NCBI GenBank assembly: GCA_017618195.1 | Contig: JAFZUW010000048.1 | Coordinates: 1 to 55,819 of the forward strand | DNA: 55,819 nt | Origin: Lachnospiraceae bacterium | Lineage (GTDB): Bacteria > Bacillota > Clostridia > Lachnospirales > Lachnospiraceae | Direction: 5' to 3' | Part shown: positions 24,467-32,372 of the stretch, piece after piece | Layout: the number at the start of each line of letters is the position of its first letter | Position numbering within the stretch: the first letter of the stretch is position 1 | Notes under the pieces: generated by a model | What the model was told of the DNA's origin: nothing | Seen by the model: the letters and a program-made list of their open reading frames with translations, nothing else | Databases searched by the model: none | Position numbers and translations under genes: made by a program

Positions 24467-25306
24467 CTATTTAGGTGCTACAAGTACGTTGATTACGTGC
24501 GGCTGTGCGCCGTTGTACCAGTAGAGGTAAGCGTCAACATCAATGATGTCGCCTTCCTTGAGGCTCTCAACATTCTGGTAAACTTCCGTATCTGCGCCGC
24601 GGAGATAAGACTCCACAACGAGAGAGAAGGATACGCCGTTAAGAGAAACGCGCAAGTAGATATCGTCTCCGCGGGAGCCGGAACCGTCCCACTTGTACAT
24701 CGGAGCGCCGGTAACCTTAAGTCCCTTAACCGTTACAAGATGGTTCATCAGAGCGAGAACTTCAGGGATCTGGCTTACAATCTGATCACCGGTAATGAAA
24801 GGCGTAAGATCGATTGCAGGAGCAATGTAGTTTCCGTCAAGGAATTCGAACGTAGCATCGGCAGCAACTTCAATCTCGCCGGACCAGGTGGCACGGAAAC
24901 CTTTTACGCGGATCTTCGTTCCGGGAACGAGTTTCTTGGAATCTTCCTCGGAGCAGGCCATCTCATAAATGAAATATGCACCGTCGGGATCAGCAGCGTA
25001 AACGGAAACCTTGTTCTCCCACCAGGACTGATGGTCCTGTACGTAGCACTCAATCGTAACTTCGGTCTCATCCTCAGCGGCAACAAACTCGGCGTGTGTC
25101 ATAACGCCCTCAGACTTCTTGGTCGGGTCATCCGGAACGGCCGTAGGAGTAGGCTCCTCGGTAGGTTCCGCAGTAGGCTCAGCCGTAGGAGCAGCGGTGG
25201 GCGCCGTGGTAGGCGTAGGGGTCGGATCTTTCTTTCCGCATGCAGCCAGAAGGCCGAGGGAAAGAATAAGTGTCAAAAGAATTGCAACTAACTTTTTCAT
25301 TCTCAT
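24467..25306 (-). CDS. lipoprotein with OB-fold-like domain
   Basis: The protein has 279 residues. The signal peptide ends in a lipobox LLAAC (Cys about 22), followed by a Thr-Pro/Ala-Glu-rich stalk (about 27-60) and then a beta-rich domain. The domain has the look of OB-fold (BOF or YdeI-like) strands: EVTIECYVQDHQSWW, KVSVYAADPDGAYFIYEM, GTKIRVKGFRATWSGEIEV and later HLVTVKGLKVTG and DIIDVDAYLYWYNGAQPHVINVLV. Two related units may be present. It should be attached to the outer face of the membrane with its domain held off by the stalk. It has its own promoter at 25347-25374 and a terminator at each side. The ligand is unknown. AGGAG precedes the first of two closely spaced ATG codons. Confidence 0.75.
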   Translation of the reverse strand: MRMKKLVAILLTLILSLGLLAACGKKDPTPTPTTAPTAAPTAEPTAEPTEEPTPTAVPDDPTKKSEGVMTHAEFVAAEDETEVTIECYVQDHQSWWENKVSVYAADPDGAYFIYEMACSEEDSKKLVPGTKIRVKGFRATWSGEIEVAADATFEFLDGNYIAPAIDLTPFITGDQIVSQIPEVLALMNHLVTVKGLKVTGAPMYKWDGSGSRGDDIYLRVSLNGVSFSLVVESYLRGADTEVYQNVESLKEGDIIDVDAYLYWYNGAQPHVINVLVAPK

Positions 25307-25346
25307 TTCTCCTTTTTAAAGGTGTAGAAAAACTTACAAGTACCAT

Positions 25347-25374
25347 ATTATACGATTTGTAACGGAAAATGCAA
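25347..25374 (-). promoter_or_regulatory. promoter of the OB-fold lipoprotein
   Basis: On the minus strand, TTGCAT (25369-25374), 16 bases, TATAAT (25347-25352). The leader is about 35 bases. Confidence 0.75.
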
Positions 25375-25429
25375 TAGTCATATTTGGGGTATTTCCGGCG
25401 GTATTATGTCGGATTTTGTGCATTCCGCC

Positions 25430-27022
25430 TTATCCTTTTTGCACGGTTTTCCACCTGCGGATAATGTAAATCGCGATCAGTCCGGCCCAGACAACCGCAA
25501 GCGAAACGAGCAGAACGGCCGACGTTTTCGGCAGCGGACCGAAGGTTTTAGCTTCGGTGACCGTAATCTGGTCGAGGTGTTTGAGCGCCGCGGTGTCTTC
25601 ATACATCTGTTTGATGAAGGCGTCGTCGACGGTCTTCTTGCGGCGGACGGAACGAGTCACATTTTCCACCAGCTCACCCGCGGCCTCGCGGACCGAAGCG
25701 GAGCCGGCGAAGACGGGCGTTACGAAGGTGTGGTCGATATTCTCAAGGAACAGCTTCGCGGCTTTGATCTTAACGTCATAGTGCAGGCCGTTGTCGGTAC
25801 CTTCGGCGGCGAGATAGTCCTGATACTCGGCGGAGTTCTGCGCCTTCGAGGTAACCGGAATGTAGCCCTCGGTCTGTGAATAAGCGATCTGCACGTCGTT
25901 CGTGAGCATGTACTGCATGAAGATCCACGAAGCAAGCACTTCACCCTCGTCCTCCTTCGTGAAGATGCAGAGCGACGGACCCTGCGAGATCATGTACGGA
26001 TCGGACGGGTCATACTGCGGGATCGGACGGACAACCGTTTCAAACTGCACGATGTTCTCGGTATGAATGTCCGAGTTAGGGGCGTTGCTGCCCATCCACG
26101 TAGCGCCGGCCGTCGAGTCGATCGCGAAGATGCACTGGCCGGCGTTCAGATAGTTGCCGGGATAGCTCGAAATCTTAAACGTCGAAAACGAGCGGGATTT
26201 GGCGTGCGGCACGATCGACTTGAGGATTTCCGCGGTCGTATCATTGAAGAGGAGCACGTGGCCGTCCGCGTCGGAATACGGCGCGTCCTTCTGCTTCAGC
26301 ATCGAAATCATCATGTTGTCGGTCGACTTATAGATAAACGGGATCAGCGTCTTCTGGCCGTTCACGAGGAACGTGCCTTCCGAATCCTGCTTCATCGCGG
26401 CTTCCGAAACTTCCCATATATAGTCCCAGGTCGGAACGTCCGGGATGTCATAGCCGAGCTTCGTTACGAGATCCTTGTTGATGTAGAGCGCCTCGGTCGA
26501 ACGCATGTAAGGAAGCGCGTAGCAGCCGTTTCCGATATAACATTCGTTGAGGAACTTCGGAACGATCTCATCCTCGGTAGGACCGTCGAAGAGAAGCTTG
26601 CTTCCGCCGAGACCGTAGTTCGGATCGGCAATCAGCGCATCGAGCTGCACCACGACGTTATTGCCCTTTTGATAGGTCGCGATGTGGTCGGGGTAGGTGA
26701 TGCATACGTTGGGCGTCGTATCGGTCGCGATATTCGTGATGACGTCCTGATAGATCGTCGCGTAGTCGGTGTAGGTCTTCAGGTTCACATGGATGTTCGG
26801 ATAAAGCTTCTCGAAATCCGCGATTGCCTTCTTATAAATGTTGACCTGCGTGATGTTTGTGTCATTTTTCGCCCAGAAGGAGATTTCATATTCCCTGCCC
26901 GTGTCAAATTCCATCGGCACACGGAACGCAACACGGGTCTTGCCGCCATGGCAGCCCGTAAGAAGCGCTGCGGCAAGGGAAAGGAGAATCAGGAGAGCGG
27001 ACATTTTCCGTAAATGCTTCAT
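25430..27022 (-). CDS. carbohydrate ABC transporter substrate-binding lipoprotein
   Basis: The protein has 530 residues. The signal peptide ends in lipobox LLTGC (Cys about 24). A family 1 binding domain follows: YEISFWAKNDTNITQVNIYKKAI, FEKLYPNIHVNLKTYTDY, NVCITYPDHIATY, LPYMRSTEALYINKDLVTKLGY and an IFAIDSTAGATWMG segment. It captures a sugar or oligosaccharide and hands it to the permeases at 27019 and 27933. Unusually, it also carries a C-terminal membrane segment (VLLVSLAVVWAGLIAIYII) with a basic end, so it could be held at both ends. It overlaps the upstream permease gene by four bases, and is the last gene of the operon. Confidence 0.9.
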   Translation of the reverse strand: MKHLRKMSALLILLSLAAALLTGCHGGKTRVAFRVPMEFDTGREYEISFWAKNDTNITQVNIYKKAIADFEKLYPNIHVNLKTYTDYATIYQDVITNIATDTTPNVCITYPDHIATYQKGNNVVVQLDALIADPNYGLGGSKLLFDGPTEDEIVPKFLNECYIGNGCYALPYMRSTEALYINKDLVTKLGYDIPDVPTWDYIWEVSEAAMKQDSEGTFLVNGQKTLIPFIYKSTDNMMISMLKQKDAPYSDADGHVLLFNDTTAEILKSIVPHAKSRSFSTFKISSYPGNYLNAGQCIFAIDSTAGATWMGSNAPNSDIHTENIVQFETVVRPIPQYDPSDPYMISQGPSLCIFTKEDEGEVLASWIFMQYMLTNDVQIAYSQTEGYIPVTSKAQNSAEYQDYLAAEGTDNGLHYDVKIKAAKLFLENIDHTFVTPVFAGSASVREAAGELVENVTRSVRRKKTVDDAFIKQMYEDTAALKHLDQITVTEAKTFGPLPKTSAVLLVSLAVVWAGLIAIYIIRRWKTVQKG

Positions 27023-27918
27023 CCTTTGGTACCTCCTCTCGAAACGCCTTCCATAATCTTGTTACGGAATACGAGGAACAGGATTACGAGCGGCACGGAA
27101 ATGACAACGACTGCTGCCATCATGGCGGGAATGTTGTCGCGGCCGAAGCCGTTCTGGCGGATCTCCTGGATGCCGTTCGATACAAGGTAGTAGTTCTTAT
27201 CGTCCGTGATGAGACGCGGCCATACGTAGGAGTTCCAGCACTCGATAACCTTGAGAATCGTGATCGTCACAAGCGTCGGCTTTGAGATCGGAACCATGAC
27301 GCGCAGCAGGTATTTGAAGTCGGACGTGCCGTCGACCTTCGCGGCCTTATAAAGCTCCTCCGGAATCTGCTCGAAGTTCTCCTTCAAAAGGTAGATGTAG
27401 AAGACCGAAGTGATGGACGGCAGGATCAGGCCGGCAAATGTGTTGCGCATGTTCCACGACGTGATCGTAACGTAGTTCGTAATGATGACGAGCTCGTTCG
27501 GAATCATCATGAGGCTCAGGAACAGCGAGAATACAAGGTTCTTGCCGGGGAAGTTCATCCGGGCAAATCCGAACGCCGCAAGCACGATCACAACCATCAT
27601 CGCGGCGGTCGTGATAAGCGTGAAGACCAGCGTGTTGAGGAAGTATCTCGCAAGCGGTACGGCGGTAAATGCGACCTTGTAATTCTGCAGTGTCGGCGCG
27701 AGCGTATAGAACTTCGGAATTTCCTCGGCGTTATAGGCGCCCTGCGTCTTAAAACTGGTCAGGATCATCCAGTAGAACGGGAACAGAACGGCAAGCGCGC
27801 AGAGAACGAGGAACGTATAAAGAAGCACGTTCTTAATGATGCGGCGGCGCTGCGCGATGATTTCCATCCGGCGGTAGTCCTGCGCGGTAGGGGAGGTAAT
27901 GATCGTCTGTTTATCCAT
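27019..27918 (-). CDS. carbohydrate ABC transporter permease, MalG type
   Basis: The protein has 299 residues with six membrane segments and the EAA loop that contacts the ATPase (EELYKAAKVDGTSDFKYLLRVMVPISKPTL). It forms the channel together with the permease at 27933. The order ATPase, MalF-type, MalG-type, binding protein is that of a complete CUT1 importer. It starts 14 bases after the preceding gene. Confidence 0.93.
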   Translation of the reverse strand: MDKQTIITSPTAQDYRRMEIIAQRRRIIKNVLLYTFLVLCALAVLFPFYWMILTSFKTQGAYNAEEIPKFYTLAPTLQNYKVAFTAVPLARYFLNTLVFTLITTAAMMVVIVLAAFGFARMNFPGKNLVFSLFLSLMMIPNELVIITNYVTITSWNMRNTFAGLILPSITSVFYIYLLKENFEQIPEELYKAAKVDGTSDFKYLLRVMVPISKPTLVTITILKVIECWNSYVWPRLITDDKNYYLVSNGIQEIRQNGFGRDNIPAMMAAVVVISVPLVILFLVFRNKIMEGVSRGGTKG

Positions 27919-27932
27919 GTCCGTATCCTCCC

Positions 27933-28823
27933 TTAATAATGTATCTTATTCTTGCTCACCATCAGGTTGATGCAGGTGATGGTGAAGACGACTGCGAACA
28001 GGATCAGAGCCGCCGCCGAAGCGAACGACGGATACCCGCCGCTGTTACCGTAGAGCATGTCGTATACGTAGCCTACCATCGTGTTCATGCCGGCGGAATT
28101 GAGGTCCGTTCCGAACAGGGCAACCTCGTCGCTGTAGGCTTTGAACGCTCCGATGAAACCGGTGATGACAAGATAGAAGATCATCGGGGAGATCATCGGA
28201 AGGGTAATCTTATAGAAGATCCGGGACGGTCTCGTGCCGTCCACGCGGGCCGCCTTGTAGTAGTCCTCCTTTACGGAGGCAAGGGCGCTCGTGAGGATCA
28301 GGATCTTGAACGGAAGCACGATCCAGACGGTGTACAGACACATGACGAACATCTTCGCCCAGTACGGACCGTCAATGAAGTCGACCGAGCTGCCTCCGAA
28401 GAGATGAATCAAAAGGTTCACCATGCCGTCCGTATATTCGGTCTTTTTGAAGAGCACCATGAATACGAGACCGACAGCGAGCGTGTTGGTCACGTACGGC
28501 AGGAAATAAATGGTCTGGAACGCGTTCCGGAGCGGCTTTATCGAGCTGAGCGCGAGGCTTATGAGAAGCGCTAGCCCGGTCGACACCGGAACGGTAATGA
28601 TTACGATGATAAATGTGTTGCGGAGCGCCTGTACGAAGTAGGTGTCATGCAGCACGTACTGAAAGTTGTACAGTCCCGTGCCGGTCGATTTCTGCGTCAC
28701 GAAGCTGTAGCCTTCCTCGAAGGAATAGATGATAACATCGATCAGGGGGTAGACCATGAAGACTCCGAGAAAGATGATCGCCGGCAGGAGATAGAGCCAG
28801 CCTTTATAATTCTTCTGTTTCAT
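27933..28823 (-). CDS. carbohydrate ABC transporter permease, MalF type
   Basis: The protein has 296 residues with six membrane segments, an N-terminal basic stretch and the EAA loop (KEDYYKAARVDGTRPSRIFYKITLPMISPM). It pairs with the MalG-type subunit. A 76-base gap separates it from the ATPase gene. No sugar-cleaving enzyme or regulator is found nearby, so the substrate cannot be inferred. Confidence 0.93.
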   Translation of the reverse strand: MKQKNYKGWLYLLPAIIFLGVFMVYPLIDVIIYSFEEGYSFVTQKSTGTGLYNFQYVLHDTYFVQALRNTFIIVIITVPVSTGLALLISLALSSIKPLRNAFQTIYFLPYVTNTLAVGLVFMVLFKKTEYTDGMVNLLIHLFGGSSVDFIDGPYWAKMFVMCLYTVWIVLPFKILILTSALASVKEDYYKAARVDGTRPSRIFYKITLPMISPMIFYLVITGFIGAFKAYSDEVALFGTDLNSAGMNTMVGYVYDMLYGNSGGYPSFASAAALILFAVVFTITCINLMVSKNKIHY

Positions 28824-28899
28824 GTTTTATCCTTTGCAGCAGGCGGATGCGCGGTTCGGCGGCGGGCCTGCTCCGGCGCCGGTTCGCGGTTATCGGGGG

Positions 28900-30021
28900 T
28901 CAGATCGTCTTCTCGGTTTCCCGGTCGAAGAGGTGGACCTTACCGGGTTTCACGCGGAAACGGACGGTAGGTCCGGAAACGTCCGTGAGATCTTCCGAGG
29001 GGATGATCGAGCGGATGGTCGTGCCGATAAATGCGGGATGCTCCGCCACGATGCTGGTATCGCGGCCCATGACCTCAATCTTGTTGAGCGTCACGCTCAA
29101 AGGACCGTTCTTATCGGGAATAAAGCCTTCGGGACGGATGCCTACGTAAACCTTGCGGCCGGAAGCGGCGGACGCGTTGTCCGCAGGTGCGGAAGCGCCT
29201 TCGGGAGCGTCGAGGATTGCCTCGTCGCCGATGTATACTTTGCCGTCCTTAACGGAGCCTTCAAATACGTTGATCGGAGGCGTTCCGAGGAATTTCGCGA
29301 CGAAAAGATTATCAGGATGATCGTAAACTTCCTGCGGCTTGCCAATCTGGTGGATCACGCCTTCCTTCATGACGACGATCATGTCGCTGATGCTCATCGC
29401 CTCTTCCTGATCGTGCGTTACGAAAATCGTCGTAATGCCGGTCTCGTGCTGGATGCGGGAGAGCTCCTCACGCGTCTGCAGACGGAGTCTCGCATCGAGG
29501 TTCGAAAGGGGCTCGTCAAGAAGCAGCACGCTCGGCATCTTTACGAGGGCGCGCGCAATCGCGACACGCTGCTGCTGGCCGCCGGAGAGCTCGTTCGGCT
29601 TCCGCTCCATTAGCGTGTCGATCTGCACGAGTTTGGCCGCTTCGAGAGCGCGCTCGTGCATCTGTTCCTTTGTCAGTTTATCCTTGCCGCGCAGGTTTCC
29701 GAGAGGAAATGCGATATTGTCCTCTACGGTAAGATGCGGATAAAGGGCGTAGTTCTGGAATACGAGACCGACGCCGCGGTTCTCGGGCGGAACGTCGGTT
29801 ACGTCGTTGTCCCCGAAATAGATGCGGCCTTCGGTCGGAGTCTCAAGTCCGCTGATCAGGTTGAGAGTCGTGCTCTTGCCGCAGCCGGACGGACCGAGAA
29901 GCCCGATCAGCTTGCCGTCGGGGATTTCAAAGGTCAGGTCGCTTGCCGCGATGACATCCTCTTTAATCTTTTTGTTCCGGTTCGGAAACCGTTTGGTCAG
30001 ATGCTCTAAAGTGATCTTCAT
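28900..30021 (-). CDS. carbohydrate ABC transporter ATP-binding protein, MalK/UgpC type
   Basis: The protein has 373 residues: nucleotide-binding domain (about 1-235) with Walker A GPSGCGKST, Q-loop FQNYALYPHLTV, signature LSGGQQQRVAIARAL, Walker B LLLDEPLSNLDARLR and H-loop VTHDQEEAMS, then a C-terminal TOBE/OB regulatory domain. Start 30021 is set by GGAGG and by the family start MKITLEHLTKRF; a longer in-frame frame upstream crosses the promoter and is rejected. It is the first gene of the importer operon. MalK-type ATPases often serve several importers, so this one may energise others too. Confidence 0.93.
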   Translation of the reverse strand: MKITLEHLTKRFPNRNKKIKEDVIAASDLTFEIPDGKLIGLLGPSGCGKSTTLNLISGLETPTEGRIYFGDNDVTDVPPENRGVGLVFQNYALYPHLTVEDNIAFPLGNLRGKDKLTKEQMHERALEAAKLVQIDTLMERKPNELSGGQQQRVAIARALVKMPSVLLLDEPLSNLDARLRLQTREELSRIQHETGITTIFVTHDQEEAMSISDMIVVMKEGVIHQIGKPQEVYDHPDNLFVAKFLGTPPINVFEGSVKDGKVYIGDEAILDAPEGASAPADNASAASGRKVYVGIRPEGFIPDKNGPLSVTLNKIEVMGRDTSIVAEHPAFIGTTIRSIIPSEDLTDVSGPTVRFRVKPGKVHLFDRETEKTI

Positions 30022-30054
30022 GGCGCCTCCGTTTGTGTGAATGTAAGAATGAAT

Positions 30055-30120
30055 CCGCATATGCGGAAGGGGTAGCATTTTCCTTCTTTCGATTATAGAG
30101 TTTGGAGGGCGAAAAGTCAA
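30055..30120 (-). promoter_or_regulatory. promoter and possible operator of the sugar importer
   Basis: On the minus strand, TTGACT (30115-30120), 17 bases, TATAAT (30092-30097). The leader between promoter and ATG holds a perfect 12-base palindrome CCGCATATGCGG (30055-30066), which could be a repressor site or an RNA hairpin. No regulator gene is adjacent. Confidence 0.75.
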
Positions 30121-30169
30121 TTTGGTTGCGGGGAAATGCGTCCGTAACCCGGGGAGCGGAAGTGTTATG

Positions 30170-30199
30170 TTGCGGGGAAACCCGCGCATATGGTATAAT
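30170..30199 (+). promoter_or_regulatory. extended -10 promoter of the gene at 30227
   Basis: TTGCGG (30170-30175), 18 bases, TATAAT (30194-30199) preceded by TGG. It lies back to back with the importer promoter. Confidence 0.6.
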
Positions 30200-30226
30200 G
30201 ATCGGAAAGGAAAGGGGGTCTCAGGT

Positions 30227-31012
30227 ATGAGCGAGAATAATGACTTCCGTTTTTCGGGAAAATACGACTACGAGAATCACAAAACTACCAATTGGGGGTT
30301 GTGGATTGCAGTGATTGTGATTGTCCTTTTTGCGGGGTATTGCGGGTTAAGATTCATCAGTTATCTTCAGTACAAGAGTAATTTGAAGGAGAAGGAGAAT
30401 CAAAACCGCAGGAATCTCGAAGAATTCCTTAATGAGTATTACGGATATGATTCCGATGATTATGAAGTGCTCAAGGAGGAACAGTATAATCAGGCCAATG
30501 AAATGCAGTGCGTAATCCGCGCGGGAGATAAGACGTTTGTTGCGACCCGGGGCTCTTCGAGCAGAGAATTCTTTACAAACTATTATGAAGACATATTCCG
30601 AAGCGAGATTACAAATCACCTGAAGAAGACGATAGATGAATCCGGTATTCTGGCAGGAGCGGAATATGAGATTACGGGAATTGAATCGTATCCGAGATTG
30701 TGCAGATACGAATGTTACAATAATGATTTCCCGAAAGTTGATATTTTTCTGCCGCCGTGGATGACTCCCGAGGAGATTAAGAAAATCGGCACTTATGAGG
30801 CAGATTCAGAGCAGGCAGACGAAGAGTTCCGGGACAAATGGCTCAAATCACAATGGGTTCACTGCACGATTACCGTTCATTCCGGGGCACCTGCGGACAT
30901 AACGGAAGAACAGTTTGAATCACTTCGTGGTGCACTGTTTTATATGAATAACCTCGAGATCATAACTTCGGATACAAAATACGGATATAAGTATTCAGAC
31001 GGTGACAGATAA
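30227..31012 (+). CDS. single-pass membrane protein of the EYYG family, copy A
   Basis: The protein has 261 residues. A Asp/Asn-rich cytoplasmic N-terminus is followed by one membrane segment (about 24-45) and an extracellular domain. The domain starts with a helix ending in FLNEYYGYDSDDY, then beta-rich sequence, and finishes with WVHCTITVHSGAPADITEEQFESLRGALFYMNNLEIIT. The same plan (EYYG helix, W..x..ITVVI-like strand, EEQF helix, LYF-LExxxEC strand) occurs in the proteins at 31073 and 39172, so they are paralogues of an unrecognised family. GGAAAGG lies before the ATG at 30227; the in-frame extension upstream crosses the promoter. Confidence 0.72.
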   Translation: MSENNDFRFSGKYDYENHKTTNWGLWIAVIVIVLFAGYCGLRFISYLQYKSNLKEKENQNRRNLEEFLNEYYGYDSDDYEVLKEEQYNQANEMQCVIRAGDKTFVATRGSSSREFFTNYYEDIFRSEITNHLKKTIDESGILAGAEYEITGIESYPRLCRYECYNNDFPKVDIFLPPWMTPEEIKKIGTYEADSEQADEEFRDKWLKSQWVHCTITVHSGAPADITEEQFESLRGALFYMNNLEIITSDTKYGYKYSDGDR

Positions 31013-31072
31013 CATGCTTTGCCGGCTGTGCAAAAGATTTCATGCCGCCTGTCGTGTAAAGGAGGAAGAGCA

Positions 31073-31837
31073 ATGGGCGATTACGACGATGACGGATTTG
31101 ACCCCAGACAGTTCCGAAAGGATATGAAAACAGTCGGGAAAGCGATTCTGATCGTTTTCGGGTTGAGCATTCTGGCATTTATTGTGTATCTTGCCGTTTC
31201 GATGATGCAGATGGGAAATAAGCGGAGATCCGAATATGATAAAAGGGTTTCCGATGCGCAAAAGGTGCTCCGTGAGCAGCTGAAGGAGTATTACGGCATG
31301 GAGAACTATACGATTGTCAAGTCCTCCTACGGTGATCACGGAATGTTTCCGACCTTTGAAATTTCCGTCGGCAATACGACTTTTCATGCATATGTGTATG
31401 ACGATTACCTTTATACGGATTACCTTTCCGGAAATATCGTGCTTGAGCCGCTGATCCAAGACGGATTGGAGAAGGTACTGAACGGGGCATCGCTTGTCAA
31501 AGATGCTCAGGATTACCGTGTGAAAAGCGTCACGGTCAGTATCCCGGAGGGACACAATGCACCTTCCGGACAATACCTGCCCGCATGCGTTACGGAGCGG
31601 GAAGCGGATCGCTTCAAAAACGGTGAAAGCGAATCCAACAAGTGGCGCGACGCCATGGATATCACTGCCGTCGTTGTCATTGAAGGAAATAAAGAAAAAC
31701 TCTCCGAGGAGCAGTTCCTGGAGCTGGCGGACAAGCTGTATTTTCTGGATGAGCTGATCGTTGAATGCGGGGAAGGAACTTATAAGTTCATACCGATGAC
31801 TAAAATATTCGTTTCGAGGCCCGGAGACGGTGATTGA
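31073..31837 (+). CDS. single-pass membrane protein of the EYYG family, copy B
   Basis: The protein has 254 residues. An acidic start (MGDYDDDGFDPRQ), one membrane segment (about 24-45), a KEYYGMENY helix end, several short strands and a final part DAMDITAVVVIEGNKEKLSEEQFLELADKLYFLDELIVECGEGTYKF. It is clearly related to copy A, which ends 60 bases upstream, and to the protein at 39172. Function unknown. AAAGGAGG fixes the start at 31073. A cyclic-di-GMP-like riboswitch follows the stop codon by about 75 bases. Confidence 0.72.
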   Translation: MGDYDDDGFDPRQFRKDMKTVGKAILIVFGLSILAFIVYLAVSMMQMGNKRRSEYDKRVSDAQKVLREQLKEYYGMENYTIVKSSYGDHGMFPTFEISVGNTTFHAYVYDDYLYTDYLSGNIVLEPLIQDGLEKVLNGASLVKDAQDYRVKSVTVSIPEGHNAPSGQYLPACVTEREADRFKNGESESNKWRDAMDITAVVVIEGNKEKLSEEQFLELADKLYFLDELIVECGEGTYKFIPMTKIFVSRPGDGD

Positions 31838-31913
31838 TCACTTGATTTCTTAGTATTAATATGATATTTTGGTGTTAGGGAAGTTTTTATGGGGTACACA
31901 ATTTTATATTTTA

Positions 31914-31996
31914 TTCGGGGGCAAATCTGTAGAAATACAGGGGCGCAAAACTAGGAGTCTAACGTGACGATGGGGAGTGACGTCGGTCGCTCTGTA
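31914..31996 (+). ncRNA. cyclic-di-GMP-I (GEMM)-like riboswitch aptamer
   Basis: The conserved core of the class I c-di-GMP aptamer can be followed: GGGGGCAAA (31917-31924), a hairpin CTGTA-GAAA-TACAG with the typical GAAA tetraloop (31926-31940 region), GGGCGCAAA (31941-31949) followed by ACTAGGAGTCTAA (tetraloop-receptor side), then a second helix GTGAC/GTCGC (31964-31968 with 31985-31989) that encloses ATGGGGAGTGAC. The known family pattern is GGCAAA, GAAA hairpin, GGGxCGCAAA, CUA..GGGUCUAA, then a P3 arm with AUGG and GGUUGCC-like bases. A strong terminator follows 15-20 bases later, as in many OFF/ON switches of this class. P3 details differ from the consensus I remember, so an exact class match needs a covariance search. 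Confidence 0.72.
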
Positions 31997-32010
31997 TCCA
32001 CTATGATAGT

Positions 32011-32053
32011 TCGGTTGCAATAAGGTATATTATTGCAGCCGATTTTTGTTTTT
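32011..32053 (+). terminator. terminator of the riboswitch expression platform
   Basis: TCGGTTGCAATAA (32011-32023) pairs with TTATTGCAGCCGA (32030-32042, one G-T pair), followed by TTTTTGTTTTT. It directly follows the aptamer. Confidence 0.9.
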
Positions 32054-32066
32054 CGGAGGGGACATG

Positions 32067-32143
32067 ATGAGGAAAAGGAGCCGTTGATGAACAGCTATAA
32101 CACAAACTCCTTGGTGAAGTTTACACAAGTTATTACGGGCTGA
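32067..32143 (+). CDS. two tiny coupled reading frames behind the riboswitch
   Basis: After the terminator, GGAGGGG (32055-32061) precedes ATG 32067 (an ATG at 32064 is also in frame), giving a six-residue basic peptide MRKRSR with stop at 32085-32087. Its TGA overlaps a second ATG at 32087 (TGATG), which has an ideal AAAAGGAG six bases ahead and encodes 18 residues MNSYNTNSLVKFTQVITG, stop 32141-32143. Both have good translation signals, but they are so short that they may be the truncated head of a lost target gene, or a real small peptide under riboswitch control. I do not recognise them. Confidence 0.4.
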
Positions 32144-32181
32144 AATAACAACCCAAGCCATCATAAACATTCCTTTTTGCA

Positions 32182-32226
32182 AATAACCCCCGACCCCGTT
32201 ATACGGGGACGGGGGTTATTTTTCGC
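32182..32226 (+). terminator. strong terminator before the plsC-like gene
   Basis: AATAACCCCC (32182-32191) pairs with GGGGGTTATT (32211-32220), with an inner CCCCG/CGGGG helix and a T run. It closes the riboswitch transcript. Confidence 0.9.
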
Positions 32227-32240
32227 ATCCTTTTTTATTC

Positions 32241-32269
32241 TTTACTTTCAAGCCTTATTTAGGTATTAT
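32241..32269 (+). promoter_or_regulatory. promoter of the plsC-like gene
   Basis: TTTACT (32241-32246), 17 bases, TATTAT (32264-32269). The leader of about 95 bases contains a GC-rich hairpin CCCGCT/AGCGGG near 32288-32306, without a T tract. Confidence 0.55.
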
Positions 32270-32372
32270 TATTCTATAGGCACATAACCCGCTTGGGCGG
32301 AGCGGGAAGACCCTTCGGGGGGCTTCAGAGCGCGAAGCAAAATACCGCCGTCAGAAGGTTTGAAGAGGCAAG

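Noticed and set aside
30022-30189. Longer N-terminus of the importer ATPase
   Set aside because: The extension crosses a consensus promoter and lies before a clear GGAGG and the family start.
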